The position numbers and the translations under genes are program-made. Below are positions 15,011-22,538 of a stretch of DNA of 64,000 bases, in pieces (the first letter of the stretch is position 1; each line of letters starts with the position of its first letter). This DNA comes from Candidatus Roizmanbacteria bacterium UBA1450. GTDB taxonomy: Bacteria; Patescibacteriota; Microgenomatia; UBA1406; GWC2-37-13. Where the stretch lies: positions 286,374 through 350,373 of the forward strand of contig DCTC01000001.1 of the NCBI GenBank assembly GCA_002329205.1, given 5' to 3'. Under the pieces are notes generated by a model. It was not told where the DNA came from. It saw only the letters and a program-made list of their open reading frames with translations, and did no database searches.

Positions 15011-15672
15011 GAGCCGATTTCGATCGTCCTGATCTCAGGAATGAGTACATTGACGCTTTCTTCCGTAATAGTACAGGGTTTGGCGGATATATGTTCAAAA
15101 ATCTGTTGTTCAATTTTTTTGAGATACTCTGCCATTTCCAGAAAAAAATCATGCCTGCTTTTCCCAGGTTTATTTAATTTAAATCTCTTGTTTCCGTCCT
15201 CGAGACGTTTCTCAAGTGTTGTTACTCCATAGGGCTCTACCCGCATATCCGAGTAAGCTGCGATTTTCCAGCCGAAATCATTGCTTTCATAATTCCGTTT
15301 CGCATTTGAAAAACCTATTGCATCAATAAGATCAATGACTCTCGTTTTCGCTGTATGACCTTCCAGAATTTCCTGAACGATCGTTATTGTTGCTTCATGT
15401 TCATCATTGCCGTATGTTCGAATAAAATCCTGCTGTACATTTTGCCAATATTCTACTCCTTCGGGCTCAAAGAAATCAGGAAAAAGATTCATATTAAATT
15501 TGATAATGTTGCCCATATCATGCAGAAGACACGCAGTAACAATATTTGATGTATCCTCGGATATCGTTGGTATTTCCTGACAAAGGATTGAGGCGACACC
15601 GGCAACCCGCAGCTGATGGTGCTGCAAAGCAGGTGTAATCTTGTATTTTTTATATATTTCGATAATATTCAT
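15007..15672 (-). CDS. HD-domain phosphohydrolase-like protein
   Basis: 221 residues. An early His-x-His region (LQHHQLRVAG, about 18-27) is followed by the H-D pair in ACLLHDMGNIIKF (about 47-59) and a later D-x-I-D-A-I-G segment, consistent with the metal-binding HD fold. Such enzymes hydrolyse nucleotides or phosphoesters; the substrate cannot be read. -10 TAGACT preceded by TGA ends 6 nt before the ATG (15672), so a leaderless mRNA is likely. Confidence 0.75.
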   Translation of the reverse strand: MNIIEIYKKYKITPALQHHQLRVAGVASILCQEIPTISEDTSNIVTACLLHDMGNIIKFNMNLFPDFFEPEGVEYWQNVQQDFIRTYGNDEHEATITIVQEILEGHTAKTRVIDLIDAIGFSNAKRNYESNDFGWKIAAYSDMRVEPYGVTTLEKRLEDGNKRFKLNKPGKSRHDFFLEMAEYLKKIEQQIFEHISAKPCTITEESVNVLIPEIRTIEIGS

Positions 15673-15762
15673 ACCATTAGTCTATCAAGCTTGCTATGCT
15701 TTTGCATAACAAAAAACCCATAATTTGTTTTATACTTAAAGTACCTATTAGTTTTTTTATAT

Positions 15763-16284
15763 ATGTACATACTTTATTTATCCTCAGCAGACTCAAAAGA
15801 AGTAAATGATTTTATCACCTCTACACTGAAAAAATTGAAACATACCGTTTCAAATGGATCTTTTCTTGCAAACGATAAAGATAAAACCTCAAAACTCGCA
15901 AAAATAACCCGAGAAATCAAAAAGGCAGACGCATTGGTGGTGGAGGCAACCGTCACAAACTTTGACCTCGGAAGACTGATGACCCTTGCCATTTTCCAGC
16001 ACAAACCACTTCTCCTCCTGCAGCAAAAAGGACAGGAACAATCTATCGAACTGGGGGCAAACAGACTCGTCAACAGCAAATCATATCTTCTGAACAAAGT
16101 TCCTGATTTGGAAAAAAAACTGGAAGACTTTATGAAAGCGGTGAAAAAACAAAGATTGACCTATCGGTTCAATCTGATGCTCAGCCGTGACATCAATGCA
16201 TATCTCATGGATCAGGCACAGGACAAAGGTATCAGCAAAGCGGATTACATCCGAAGCTTGATAATTCAGGATATGAATGAATAA
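15763..16284 (+). CDS. Nucleoside deoxyribosyltransferase-like fold fused to ribbon-helix-helix
   Basis: 173 residues in two parts. Residues 1-125 read as a small Rossmann-like domain of the nucleoside 2-deoxyribosyltransferase/TIR-like type: opening strand MYILYLSS, a helix, strand ADALVVEAT, then the D-x-G-R motif region FDLGRLMTLAI and strand KPLLLLQQK. The last 45 residues (FNLMLSRDINAYLMDQA, then GISKADYIRSLI) match a ribbon-helix-helix DNA-binding domain. A paralogue with the same architecture lies at 34572-35138. The catalytic Glu/Asp set is not fully recognisable, so ligand binding rather than catalysis is possible. A nucleotide-sensing repressor is one guess. Confidence 0.65.
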   Translation: MYILYLSSADSKEVNDFITSTLKKLKHTVSNGSFLANDKDKTSKLAKITREIKKADALVVEATVTNFDLGRLMTLAIFQHKPLLLLQQKGQEQSIELGANRLVNSKSYLLNKVPDLEKKLEDFMKAVKKQRLTYRFNLMLSRDINAYLMDQAQDKGISKADYIRSLIIQDMNE

Positions 16285-16289
16285 TCCTA

Positions 16290-17639
16290 TTACAGATCCA
16301 TCCCTTTTTCGACTGAGTAGAATCTGACGCGATCGCCGCGGAACATCAGATCAATTTCCCCTGTCGAACCATTTCGGTGTTTTGCTACGCTCAATTTCAC
16401 CATGCGCTGACTGGAATCAAGCAAATCATCTCCTTCATCCTCAGCATAAATAAACATAACTACATCAGCATCCTGTTCGATAGCGCCGGATTCCCGAAGA
16501 TCCGCAAGCATCGGTTTTTTATCACCTCTCTGCTCTACCGCACGAGAAAGCTGTGAAAGAGAAAGTACCGGTATCTGAAGTTCGCGGGCAAGATTTTTCA
16601 AACCTTGAGAAATGTAGGATACTTCCTGTACCCGTGATTCAAATCGTTTACCGCCGTTGGCCAGCTGCAAGTAATCCACAACCAATAGATCCAATCCTTT
16701 TTCGGCTTTCAGTTTTCTCGCTTTGGTACGCATTTCGAGGATCGACAGTCCGGGGGTATCGTCAATAAATATTTGAGCTTCAGAAAGCTCTCCCATTGCA
16801 GTAACCAATTTCTTGGTATCATCTTCTGAAAGTTTACCCGTTTTGAGCCTCCATGCGTCAATGTCAGCCTGGCCCACAAGAAGTCGATCAACAAGTTCTT
16901 CCTTACTCATCTCGAGCGAGAAAAATCCGACCGGTTTCTTCTCTTTGAGTGCTGCATGCAGCGCAATATTCAAAGCAAAAGTGGTTTTTCCCACACCCGG
17001 ACGTGCCGCCAGAATAACCAGATTTGATTTATGCAGTCCGGCTAGTTTATTATCAAGAGCACTGAATCCTGTCGGAATTCCGGTTTCCGATTTTCCTGTT
17101 TTCAAGAATTCTTCCAGTCTCGCAAAACTCTCAGTCAAAATATCTTTCATTGGGACAAAATCCCGATGTTGATACTCCTGAGCAAGTGCGAAGATAGATG
17201 ATTCTACGCTGTCAATAAGCTCCTGAATGTCTCCCCTATTTTCAAATGCATTCTCAACCGATCGGGATGCTACTTCGATCAATTTGCGCTTTGTATACAT
17301 TGCTTTAACAATATGCGCATATTGTTCAACATATGCGGACGTTGGTACGGAGTTAAGCAGTTCTGTCAGGTATTTCGGACCACCGCATTCTTTGAGAGTT
17401 CCATTTGTGGTGAGCCTGTTTTTCAATGTCACAACATCAATCGGCTGCTGTTTTTCAAATAATTCCAGCATTGCCTGATAAATGAGCTGATGTTCCCGTG
17501 AGTAAAAATGATCGGGTTTCAAATATTCCGCAATAAGCGATACGGCAGATGAATCAATAAGCACAGCACCGAGAGCGGATTTTTCCGCCTCGCCGTCATT
17601 CGGAGGCGTTTTGTAGAAACTAGACTGTGCATTTGCCAT
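16290..17639 (-). CDS. dnaB: Replicative DNA helicase DnaB
   Basis: 449 residues, the usual DnaB length. The N-terminal primase-interacting helical domain opens with PPNDGEAEKSALGAVLID. The RecA-like domain has Walker A ARPGVGKTTFALN, then F-F-S-L-E-M-S, Walker B LLVVDYLQL, the sensor region SQLSRAVEQRGDKKPMLADLRESGAIEQDADVV, and a C-terminal R-N-G-S-T-G-x-I arginine-finger region. It unwinds DNA ahead of the replication fork as a hexamer. No intein or insertion is seen. The gene ends 5 nt from the stop of the convergent deoxyribosyltransferase-like gene. Confidence 0.96.
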   Translation of the reverse strand: MANAQSSFYKTPPNDGEAEKSALGAVLIDSSAVSLIAEYLKPDHFYSREHQLIYQAMLELFEKQQPIDVVTLKNRLTTNGTLKECGGPKYLTELLNSVPTSAYVEQYAHIVKAMYTKRKLIEVASRSVENAFENRGDIQELIDSVESSIFALAQEYQHRDFVPMKDILTESFARLEEFLKTGKSETGIPTGFSALDNKLAGLHKSNLVILAARPGVGKTTFALNIALHAALKEKKPVGFFSLEMSKEELVDRLLVGQADIDAWRLKTGKLSEDDTKKLVTAMGELSEAQIFIDDTPGLSILEMRTKARKLKAEKGLDLLVVDYLQLANGGKRFESRVQEVSYISQGLKNLARELQIPVLSLSQLSRAVEQRGDKKPMLADLRESGAIEQDADVVMFIYAEDEGDDLLDSSQRMVKLSVAKHRNGSTGEIDLMFRGDRVRFYSVEKGMDL

Positions 17640-17688
17640 AGACGTGTGTCGCGATGAAGTTAAAAATATACGTTCATTGAAGCATCAA

Positions 17689-18339
17689 TTATATACTCAG
17701 GACCACAATTTGTGTGCTTTCCGGATTTAATTGATCTTTTTTCACTGTTATCTTTTCTACCGGCTGGACTTCCTCAGCACCCATTTCTTTCAAAAAAGTA
17801 TCCAAATCCTGCATATTGCCGAAAGTCTGCTGATTCAGTCCCGGATGATTGTAATGCATCGGAATCACCATCGAAGGTTCAATTTGATTCACTACTTTGA
17901 CTGCATCCTGAGCGTTGATCGTAAAAAATCCGCCGACCGGAATCATCAATACATCGACTGCTCCGATATTTTCAGTGATTTCGTCATTGAGAAGATGACC
18001 GAGATCACCGCAATGAAGTACAGAGATATCATTTTCTTCGAATTTAAACATAACATTTTCACCCCGTTCTTCTCCATCTTTTGCATCATGATACGTGCTG
18101 AATCCGGTGATACGCACTTCATTTTTTTCGTATTCTCCGGGCCATGTCAGAACGAGCGGCTCACCTTTTATACCTTCGGTATAACTATGGTCTGCATGTG
18201 AGTGCGATACAGTCACGATATCTGCTTCAGTTTTGGAAAATTTCATGCCGGTACTTTCGGGGCTAAAAGGATCTGTTACGATTTTTGCATTTTTGGTTTT
18301 TATGAAGAATGATGAGTGTCCGAGATATTTGATGTCCAT
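17689..18339 (-). CDS. Metallo-beta-lactamase-fold hydrolase (UlaG-like)
   Basis: 216 residues from the ATG at 18339 (MDIKYLGHSSFF); an upstream in-frame ATG at 18378 adds a poorly supported extension. The zinc motif H-x-H-x-D-H is seen in VSHSHADHSYTEG, with G-D-L-G-H and P-M-H-Y-N-H supplying later ligands. The layout matches the short UlaG-like/YtkL-type metal-dependent hydrolases, which have diverse and often unknown substrates. No ascorbate operon is present, so the name UlaG should not imply function. Confidence 0.85.
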   Translation of the reverse strand: MDIKYLGHSSFFIKTKNAKIVTDPFSPESTGMKFSKTEADIVTVSHSHADHSYTEGIKGEPLVLTWPGEYEKNEVRITGFSTYHDAKDGEERGENVMFKFEENDISVLHCGDLGHLLNDEITENIGAVDVLMIPVGGFFTINAQDAVKVVNQIEPSMVIPMHYNHPGLNQQTFGNMQDLDTFLKEMGAEEVQPVEKITVKKDQLNPESTQIVVLSI

Positions 18340-18399
18340 AGTAGTAAAGAGGATATCAAAAAAGCGTATTTTATTCAACTGTATTATCGCAGCCTTTAT

Positions 18400-18428
18400 A
18401 AAAAAAGACGGTCCTTGAGGGACCGTCT
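18400..18428 (-). terminator. Intrinsic terminator of hsp20
   Basis: AGACGGTCC (18406-18414), loop TTGAG, GGACCGTCT (18420-18428). Read on the minus strand it is followed by a run of seven T. Confidence 0.85.
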
Positions 18429-18449
18429 CAATATAGGAATTCCCGGTTA

Positions 18450-18887
18450 TTATTTCTTGCTTTTACCGGTAAGTGCTTTGACGGGAATGCGTTTCCGCTT
18501 GGCTTCCTCTGCCACTTTCGCACTTACCTTGATGACACCGTCCTCGACATGTGCCTCCATTGATTTGGGATCAATCGTCCGCGGAAGCGTGGTTGAGTAA
18601 TCAAACGATGAGATCCGATCCTGTCTGTATACGACAGTCTTTTTATCTTTCTCCTCCTGCGATTCTTCATATCGTGCATGAATATGAAGCACGCCGTTTT
18701 CATACTCGACATCCACGTTTTCTGCCGGCACGCCGGGTACAGCCGCTTTTACTATGACTTTATCATCTTCTTCAAATACGTCGAGTCCTTCCGTCATGGT
18801 CATCTGCGGCCATTCATCTTCCCAGTCTGTCAGCATCGGACGGAACATCATACGAGCAAGCGGTGAGGTGAGTCTGAGATTTGCCAT
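18450..18887 (-). CDS. Hsp20/alpha-crystallin small heat-shock protein
   Basis: 145 residues. The start at 18887 is chosen because AAGGAAGGTGA lies upstream; an in-frame ATG at 18941 falls in the leader. The alpha-crystallin domain (about 40-135) is clear: V-F-E-E-D-D-K-V-I-V-K-A-A-V-P-G-V, then E-Y-E-N-G-V-L-H-I-H-A, and a terminal D-G-V-I-K-V-S-A-K-V. A C-terminal I-P-V (KRIPVKAL) is the usual oligomerisation motif. It acts as an ATP-independent holdase. A CIRCE-like operator overlaps its promoter, and a strong terminator follows. Confidence 0.92.
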   Translation of the reverse strand: MANLRLTSPLARMMFRPMLTDWEDEWPQMTMTEGLDVFEEDDKVIVKAAVPGVPAENVDVEYENGVLHIHARYEESQEEKDKKTVVYRQDRISSFDYSTTLPRTIDPKSMEAHVEDGVIKVSAKVAEEAKRKRIPVKALTGKSKK

Positions 18888-19001
18888 ATGGTTCACCTTC
18901 CTTCCTGAACAGCGAAACTGATAACGTGAAGCGTGTAGCACAAAGCGCAGAACTTCATACTTTCATTCTGTTGCGCGTTTTTACGTTACACGCATATAGT
19001 A

Positions 19002-19028
19002 TTAGCAGTCTAGCAAATTGTCTGCTAA
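19002..19028 (-). promoter_or_regulatory. CIRCE-like HrcA operator over the hsp20 promoter
   Basis: TTAGCAGTC-N9-GTCTGCTAA, 27 bp, against the known CIRCE consensus TTAGCACTC-N9-GAGTGCTAA (8 of 9 and 7 of 9 matches). On the minus strand a TACTAT -10 (19001-18996) and a CAGACA -35 (19024-19019, 17-bp spacing) overlap it, so a bound repressor would block transcription. hrcA itself is not in the window. Confidence 0.65.
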
Positions 19029-19055
19029 TTTGTCAAGTGAATTGGGTAAGAAATA

Positions 19056-19511
19056 TTACGGTGAGCACATTTTTTCCACGAATTTGGTTTTCTGTTCATC
19101 CGGAAGAGTTTGAATCATTTTCTCAATTACCTGTATTATCGTTTTGTCGTATATATAATCTACGGCCGAGTCTGTAGTCCGGTCTATAGTCTTTTCAGCC
19201 GCTTGGGTAGCCTCACCCTGAACGTCAGTTTTTATAGTATTTAGAGCGGTAAGCACACCTTTCTCCTCTACTTCATTTTTTATCTCATTCAGCTTGGTAT
19301 TATTTGTGACCTGTTCCTTTAGTCCGAGTACGGATTCGAGCGTTTGTGAACGTGTTTTTTCTTGAGAGAGCTGAGGGCGCCGGGCGTAGTTATTGAGGAT
19401 AAGCATCCCGAATGAAATCACAGCAATAAGAAAGAAAACTTTAAGATACAGCGTGAAAGGAGGTTTTTCTTTTTCCAAAAGCTTTTCCAAATCCTCGTCA
19501 GTGTATTCCAT
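19056..19511 (-). CDS. Single-pass membrane protein, 151 aa
   Basis: An acidic N-terminus (MEYTDEDLEKLLEKEKPP) precedes a membrane helix at about 23-43 (LKVFFLIAVISFGMLILNN). The rest is polar and helical with Thr/Gln/Lys-rich heptad-like stretches, and the protein ends in EKMCSP. No family recognised. It is likely anchored with the C-terminal part outside the cell. Confidence 0.65.
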   Translation of the reverse strand: MEYTDEDLEKLLEKEKPPFTLYLKVFFLIAVISFGMLILNNYARRPQLSQEKTRSQTLESVLGLKEQVTNNTKLNEIKNEVEEKGVLTALNTIKTDVQGEATQAAEKTIDRTTDSAVDYIYDKTIIQVIEKMIQTLPDEQKTKFVEKMCSP

Positions 19512-19570
19512 ACCTTAACTATATCAAATTTACTGTGACAATGAACAATAGGGAGTTTCTCTGAAGACTG

Positions 19571-19642
19571 AGCCCGAGGGGGGAATCGAACCCCCGACTT
19601 CATTCTTACCAAGAATGCGTTCTACCACTGAACCACTCGGGC
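19571..19642 (-). tRNA. tRNA-Thr (anticodon GGT)
   Basis: Minus-strand acceptor GCCCGAG pairs with CTCGGGC, discriminator T. D arm GTTC-AGTGGTA-GAAC; anticodon stem CATTC/GAATG with loop TTGGTAA gives anticodon GGT (reads ACC/ACT threonine codons); T arm GGGGG-TTCGATT-CCCCC. Length 72 nt; CCA not encoded. Confidence 0.95.
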
Positions 19643-19692
19643 TGAAGATAAATCCAATTTTAACATAATCCGCCTCAGATGGATGCTCTGTT

Positions 19693-20241
19693 TTATGCGC
19701 TATGTCTTATCTTCTCCATGACATGATAGGAAACGATTGCCGCAGAAACAATTACATTCAAAGACTTATTGATCCCCCACATGGGAATCTCTACCGCCTT
19801 ATCACAAATGGCCAGTGTTTCTTCTGTCACACCGAATGTTTCATTGCCCACGACCAATGCCGTAGGTGACGTATAAACGACCTCGGAATACGGCTCAGAT
19901 TTGTTTGTTTGCTCCACGGCATAAACATTCACGCCGTCAACTTCTTTTCGCAATGTCTCTATTGCTTCGACTGCCGTTTCTTTATATTCCCAGGGTACAA
20001 TTTTGTAAGTTCCGACAGATGCTTTCTCGATTTTATGGTGCGGCGGCGTTTCCATTTCTCCACATAAATACATTTTGCTGACAGCCAAACCGTCTGCGAG
20101 TCTGAATAATCCGCCGATATTGTAGGTATCGTATACATTTTCCACAATAAGATAAATAGGATTCCGTTTGAGATCCTGTACGATCTCTTTGGCTTCATTC
20201 GCTGGAATATCTCTCAGTTGTTTTGAATTTAATTTGATCAT
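19693..20241 (-). CDS. SpoU/TrmH-family RNA 2'-O-methyltransferase
   Basis: 182 residues from the ATG at 20241 (MIKLNSKQL). The three SpoU motifs are readable: motif 1 in ENVYDTYNIGGLFRLAD, with Asn and Arg at catalytic places; motif 2 in ALVVGNETFGV; motif 3 in IPMWGINKSLNVIVSAAI. The fold is the knotted SPOUT type that methylates ribose in tRNA or rRNA. The target nucleotide cannot be told. A TATAAT (20260-20255 on the minus strand) lies 13 nt upstream with a short AAAGG. Confidence 0.87.
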   Translation of the reverse strand: MIKLNSKQLRDIPANEAKEIVQDLKRNPIYLIVENVYDTYNIGGLFRLADGLAVSKMYLCGEMETPPHHKIEKASVGTYKIVPWEYKETAVEAIETLRKEVDGVNVYAVEQTNKSEPYSEVVYTSPTALVVGNETFGVTEETLAICDKAVEIPMWGINKSLNVIVSAAIVSYHVMEKIRHSA

Positions 20242-20411
20242 ATATGTGCCTTTTATTATATCAACTCTCAATTTCTTACATTTCTATCACCCGCTCCATA
20301 CACCAGGTTGTATATCTTGTATCTAAGATGAATTATCATAACAAGCTAAAATAATTTACTGAACGATTTGCATAAAACATGTATAATTATAAATAAAATT
20401 ATATCCTATAG

Positions 20412-20507
20412 TTGACAATAGAAAAGTCCTATAATATAATATCAGCATTGATAAATATTATATGGATCGTATAAAGGCTTTCCGCCAGTCGGCGGATTGA
20501 CGATCCA
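20412..20507 (+). promoter_or_regulatory. Perfect sigma70 promoter and leader hairpin
   Basis: TTGACA (20412-20417), 17-bp spacer, TATAAT (20435-20440) is a full consensus. TCCTATAG (20404-20411) abuts the -35, and CCTATAA lies in the spacer. The 80-nt leader folds as TGGATCGT/ACGATCCA (20463-20470 with 20500-20507) enclosing CCGCC/GGCGG (20482-20486 with 20491-20495). The ATG at 20525 has no clear ribosome site. Confidence 0.75.
20482..20495. repeat. CCGCCAnnnGGCGG palindrome, copy 1
   Basis: CCGCCAGTCGGCGG. The same core with a variable centre recurs at 22248-22261 and 39939-39952, always between genes. It may be a small dispersed repeat family; here it forms the tip of the leader hairpin. 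Confidence 0.45.
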
Positions 20508-20524
20508 CAAACTTTTTTATCACT

Positions 20525-21184
20525 ATGAAACAAATACTTATCGCTATCGCATTTTTACTCATCACAGCTCCTGCTGTTTCAGCAGCGGCCGGGCAATACG
20601 GCCAATATGGTCAATACGTCGGCGGTGCTCCGTCGCGCGATATCATGGTTGATAAAATGGTTGCAACCGGACAGAAAACCAAAGGCGGCCAGCAAACTTT
20701 TGTTGACAATCTTACCCCTTCTGATCCGCGATTTACGCCTGGTACTCAAGTTACATTCCAGGTAAAGGTAAAAAACACTTCGGATGTTACGCTCTCCAAC
20801 GTGCAAGTACAGGATATTCTTCCTGATTATGTTGACGCTGTCGAAGGTCCTGGTGACTTTGATCCCAATACGCGGACAATTACTTGGAACTATGCTGAAC
20901 TGAAAAGCGGTGAAGAAAAAATTGAACGTGTTGTCGCTCAAATAAAACCACAGGCTCAACTTCCTGCTGACAAAGGTTTGATGTGTCTCAACAACAAAGC
21001 TGTCGCGACTGCCGACAATGCCCGTGATGAAGACACAGCTCAATTCTGTGTTGAAAAACAGGTTGTGACCGAACAGGGAAAAGCTCCTACAACTACACCT
21101 GAAGCCGGTGCTCCGCTTCTTGCGATCGGTGCACTCAATCTGGCGGGACTTGCCGGAGGTATCTGGCTAAGAAAACGTGCATAA
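20525..21184 (+). CDS. Surface protein with DUF11-type repeat and C-terminal anchor
   Basis: 219 residues. A signal peptide at 1-20 (ILIAIAFLLITAPAVSA) is followed by a Gly/Tyr/Gln-rich stretch (AAGQYGQYGQYVGG). At about 60-150 a DUF11-like beta domain is readable (TQVTFQVKVKNTSDVTLSNV, with D-x-L-P and I-T-W-N). The C-terminus has TPEAGAP followed by a hydrophobic helix and RKRA, a sorting-signal-like tail. An export role in the cell surface is inferred. The full-consensus promoter suggests high expression, as expected for an abundant surface protein. Confidence 0.75.
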   Translation: MKQILIAIAFLLITAPAVSAAAGQYGQYGQYVGGAPSRDIMVDKMVATGQKTKGGQQTFVDNLTPSDPRFTPGTQVTFQVKVKNTSDVTLSNVQVQDILPDYVDAVEGPGDFDPNTRTITWNYAELKSGEEKIERVVAQIKPQAQLPADKGLMCLNNKAVATADNARDEDTAQFCVEKQVVTEQGKAPTTTPEAGAPLLAIGALNLAGLAGGIWLRKRA

Positions 21185-21403
21185 TCCCCTCGATTTGACC
21201 ACACATCACGTGCGTTTTCTACTATAGTATTCATAAATATAATTCTGTGGATGTATTGTGGTTAAATGAAGACATAGCTTTATTTCAATACTTATACCAC
21301 TTATGAACGGTCTGTTTCATTCACTCTTTCATAATTATAAGATTGAATATACAATATGTATGGTCACCTCTTTCTTCCCTCGATCTCTGTTAGAATATGC
21401 TGT

Positions 21404-21985
21404 ATGGCAAATCAAGAAGCACCATTACCACCTTCTGCTCTCGTAAATGCCGATGAACGGGCCGAGTATCTTCCCTCAAAACTGCAAATCGATATTCTCG
21501 GAGAGAACTATGTTATGCAGCGTGCCATGGAGGCAACGGGTGAGAATCCGGCAAGAGCGGTCGAACTTATGAATCGCCTGGCAACCTATCTTGAACAATT
21601 TCCTCATTTGCCGGTTAAAACGACGGTAAATCTGGGAAGACGCAAACCGACTCCAATAAATTTGGAGGATATCGTCGCGAATTTCGAGGATAAAATCCGT
21701 ATGGAGTCTCAATATTATCCTGAAGGATCACCTGAGGTTGTCGAATACGCAAGAGATGTTGTTGAAGATTTTACTCGTAATGCAGGGCTGCCGTTGGATA
21801 CCATTGCTCAAATGAATGCTACGGGAAAATTGCATTCTTTTGATGTCACAATCTCCCGAGATGATTATACGGATCCTCATAGGAAAGTTCCTATTTACAA
21901 TACCATAACAGCTCACAGACTGCGTGCGACTGCACATGTCATTCAGTCTCCGTCCGGTAATGACCTCGACCTCTTTGAAGTATAA
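21404..21985 (+). CDS. Uncharacterised soluble protein, 193 aa
   Basis: The start at 21404 (MANQEAPLPP) is preferred to an upstream in-frame ATG at 21356 because TAGAAT preceded by TGT (extended -10) ends 7 nt before it. The protein is soluble and mostly helical, with acidic surface segments (LEDIVANFEDKIRMESQYY) and a beta-rich last third (HSFDVTISRDDY). No motif recognised. It probably has a leaderless mRNA. Downstream are two promoter-like sites and the structured leader of the next gene. Confidence 0.65.
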   Translation: MANQEAPLPPSALVNADERAEYLPSKLQIDILGENYVMQRAMEATGENPARAVELMNRLATYLEQFPHLPVKTTVNLGRRKPTPINLEDIVANFEDKIRMESQYYPEGSPEVVEYARDVVEDFTRNAGLPLDTIAQMNATGKLHSFDVTISRDDYTDPHRKVPIYNTITAHRLRATAHVIQSPSGNDLDLFEV

Positions 21986-22136
21986 CTTCTTACAATCTCC
22001 CCTATTGTCATAAAAGGTGTCAAATTTTGATACTATAGGGTTGATGCTGTTCCAGCAATCTCTTTCTATAATCATTCATAATCTTACGTATCGTTTATAA
22101 TTATTTGAGAAAATCCTATTGTATCAATATATACTA

Positions 22137-22169
22137 TTGACAAAACCCGTAAAAAATGATACTATAGGA
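22137..22169 (+). promoter_or_regulatory. Strong promoter of the structured leader RNA
   Basis: TTGACA (22137-22142), 17-bp spacer, TACTAT (22160-22165) with extended -10 TGA, merging into CTATAGGA (22162-22169). A second TGATACTATAGGG lies at 22028-22040 with a weaker TTGTCA upstream, suggesting tandem promoters. Transcription from here would give a leader of about 367 nt. Confidence 0.7.
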
Positions 22170-22247
22170 TACTTTGATTTCTATCACAGAACAGCTTCTG
22201 TGCCTCAGAAGTCAAAATATTTTTAGTGAAGATCGTACGTCCTGACT

Positions 22248-22261
22248 CCGCCAGCAGGCGG
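22248..22261. repeat. CCGCCAnnnGGCGG palindrome, copy 2
   Basis: CCGCCAGCAGGCGG, in the transcribed leader of the gene at 22539. Confidence 0.45.
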
Positions 22262-22311
22262 AAGCTTGTCCGGACAATATGCGATCCGCACCTTAACAAT
22301 TGGGTTCAGAA

Positions 22312-22397
22312 GAAAATGCACCATATTGGAGTGCAGCAGAGAGCGTATGACATCTGATACTCTCTCTCATGCATTCCAATCGTGAGAATGCATTTTC
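22312..22397 (+). ncRNA. Long hairpin domain of a structured leader RNA
   Basis: An 86-nt near-continuous hairpin. GAAAATGCA (22312-22320) pairs with TGCATTTTC (22389-22397); ATTGGAGTGCA (22325-22335) with TGCATTCCAAT (22370-22380, one G-T); AGAGAGcGTAT (22338-22348) with ATACtCTCTCT (22357-22367), closing an 8-nt loop GACATCTG. About 30 base pairs in all, broken by small internal loops. It lies between a strong promoter and a gene start with no open frame of its own, so it is probably transcribed structured RNA. No known family recognised. Confidence 0.55.
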
Positions 22398-22415
22398 ACA
22401 AGAAAGGAGAAAAAC

Positions 22416-22520
22416 ACACGTTTTAAGGACAGTCGGCCAGTCCTAAATGGCCGAACCGCAAGCGGTGCTCGAGTTCGCAAGAACAAGAGCTTAGTTGACT
22501 TCAACCATCTAGAAACGTGT
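22416..22520 (+). promoter_or_regulatory. Multibranched leader domain before the ribosome site
   Basis: ACACGTTT (22416-22423) closes with AAACGTGT (22513-22520). Inside are TCGGCCA/TGGCCGA (22433-22439 with 22448-22454), ACCG-CAAG-CGGT (22455-22466), GCTC..GTTC-GCAA-GAAC..GAGC with a GNRA tetraloop (22467-22490), and GTTG-ACTT-CAAC (22494-22505). GTCCT (22440-22444) can instead pair with AGGAC at 22426-22430 or with AGGAC inside the ribosome site (22528-22532). Mutually exclusive pairings next to AAGGAGG suggest a translational switch; the ligand is unknown. Confidence 0.5.
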
Positions 22521-22538
22521 CCTAAGGAGGACAGCACC

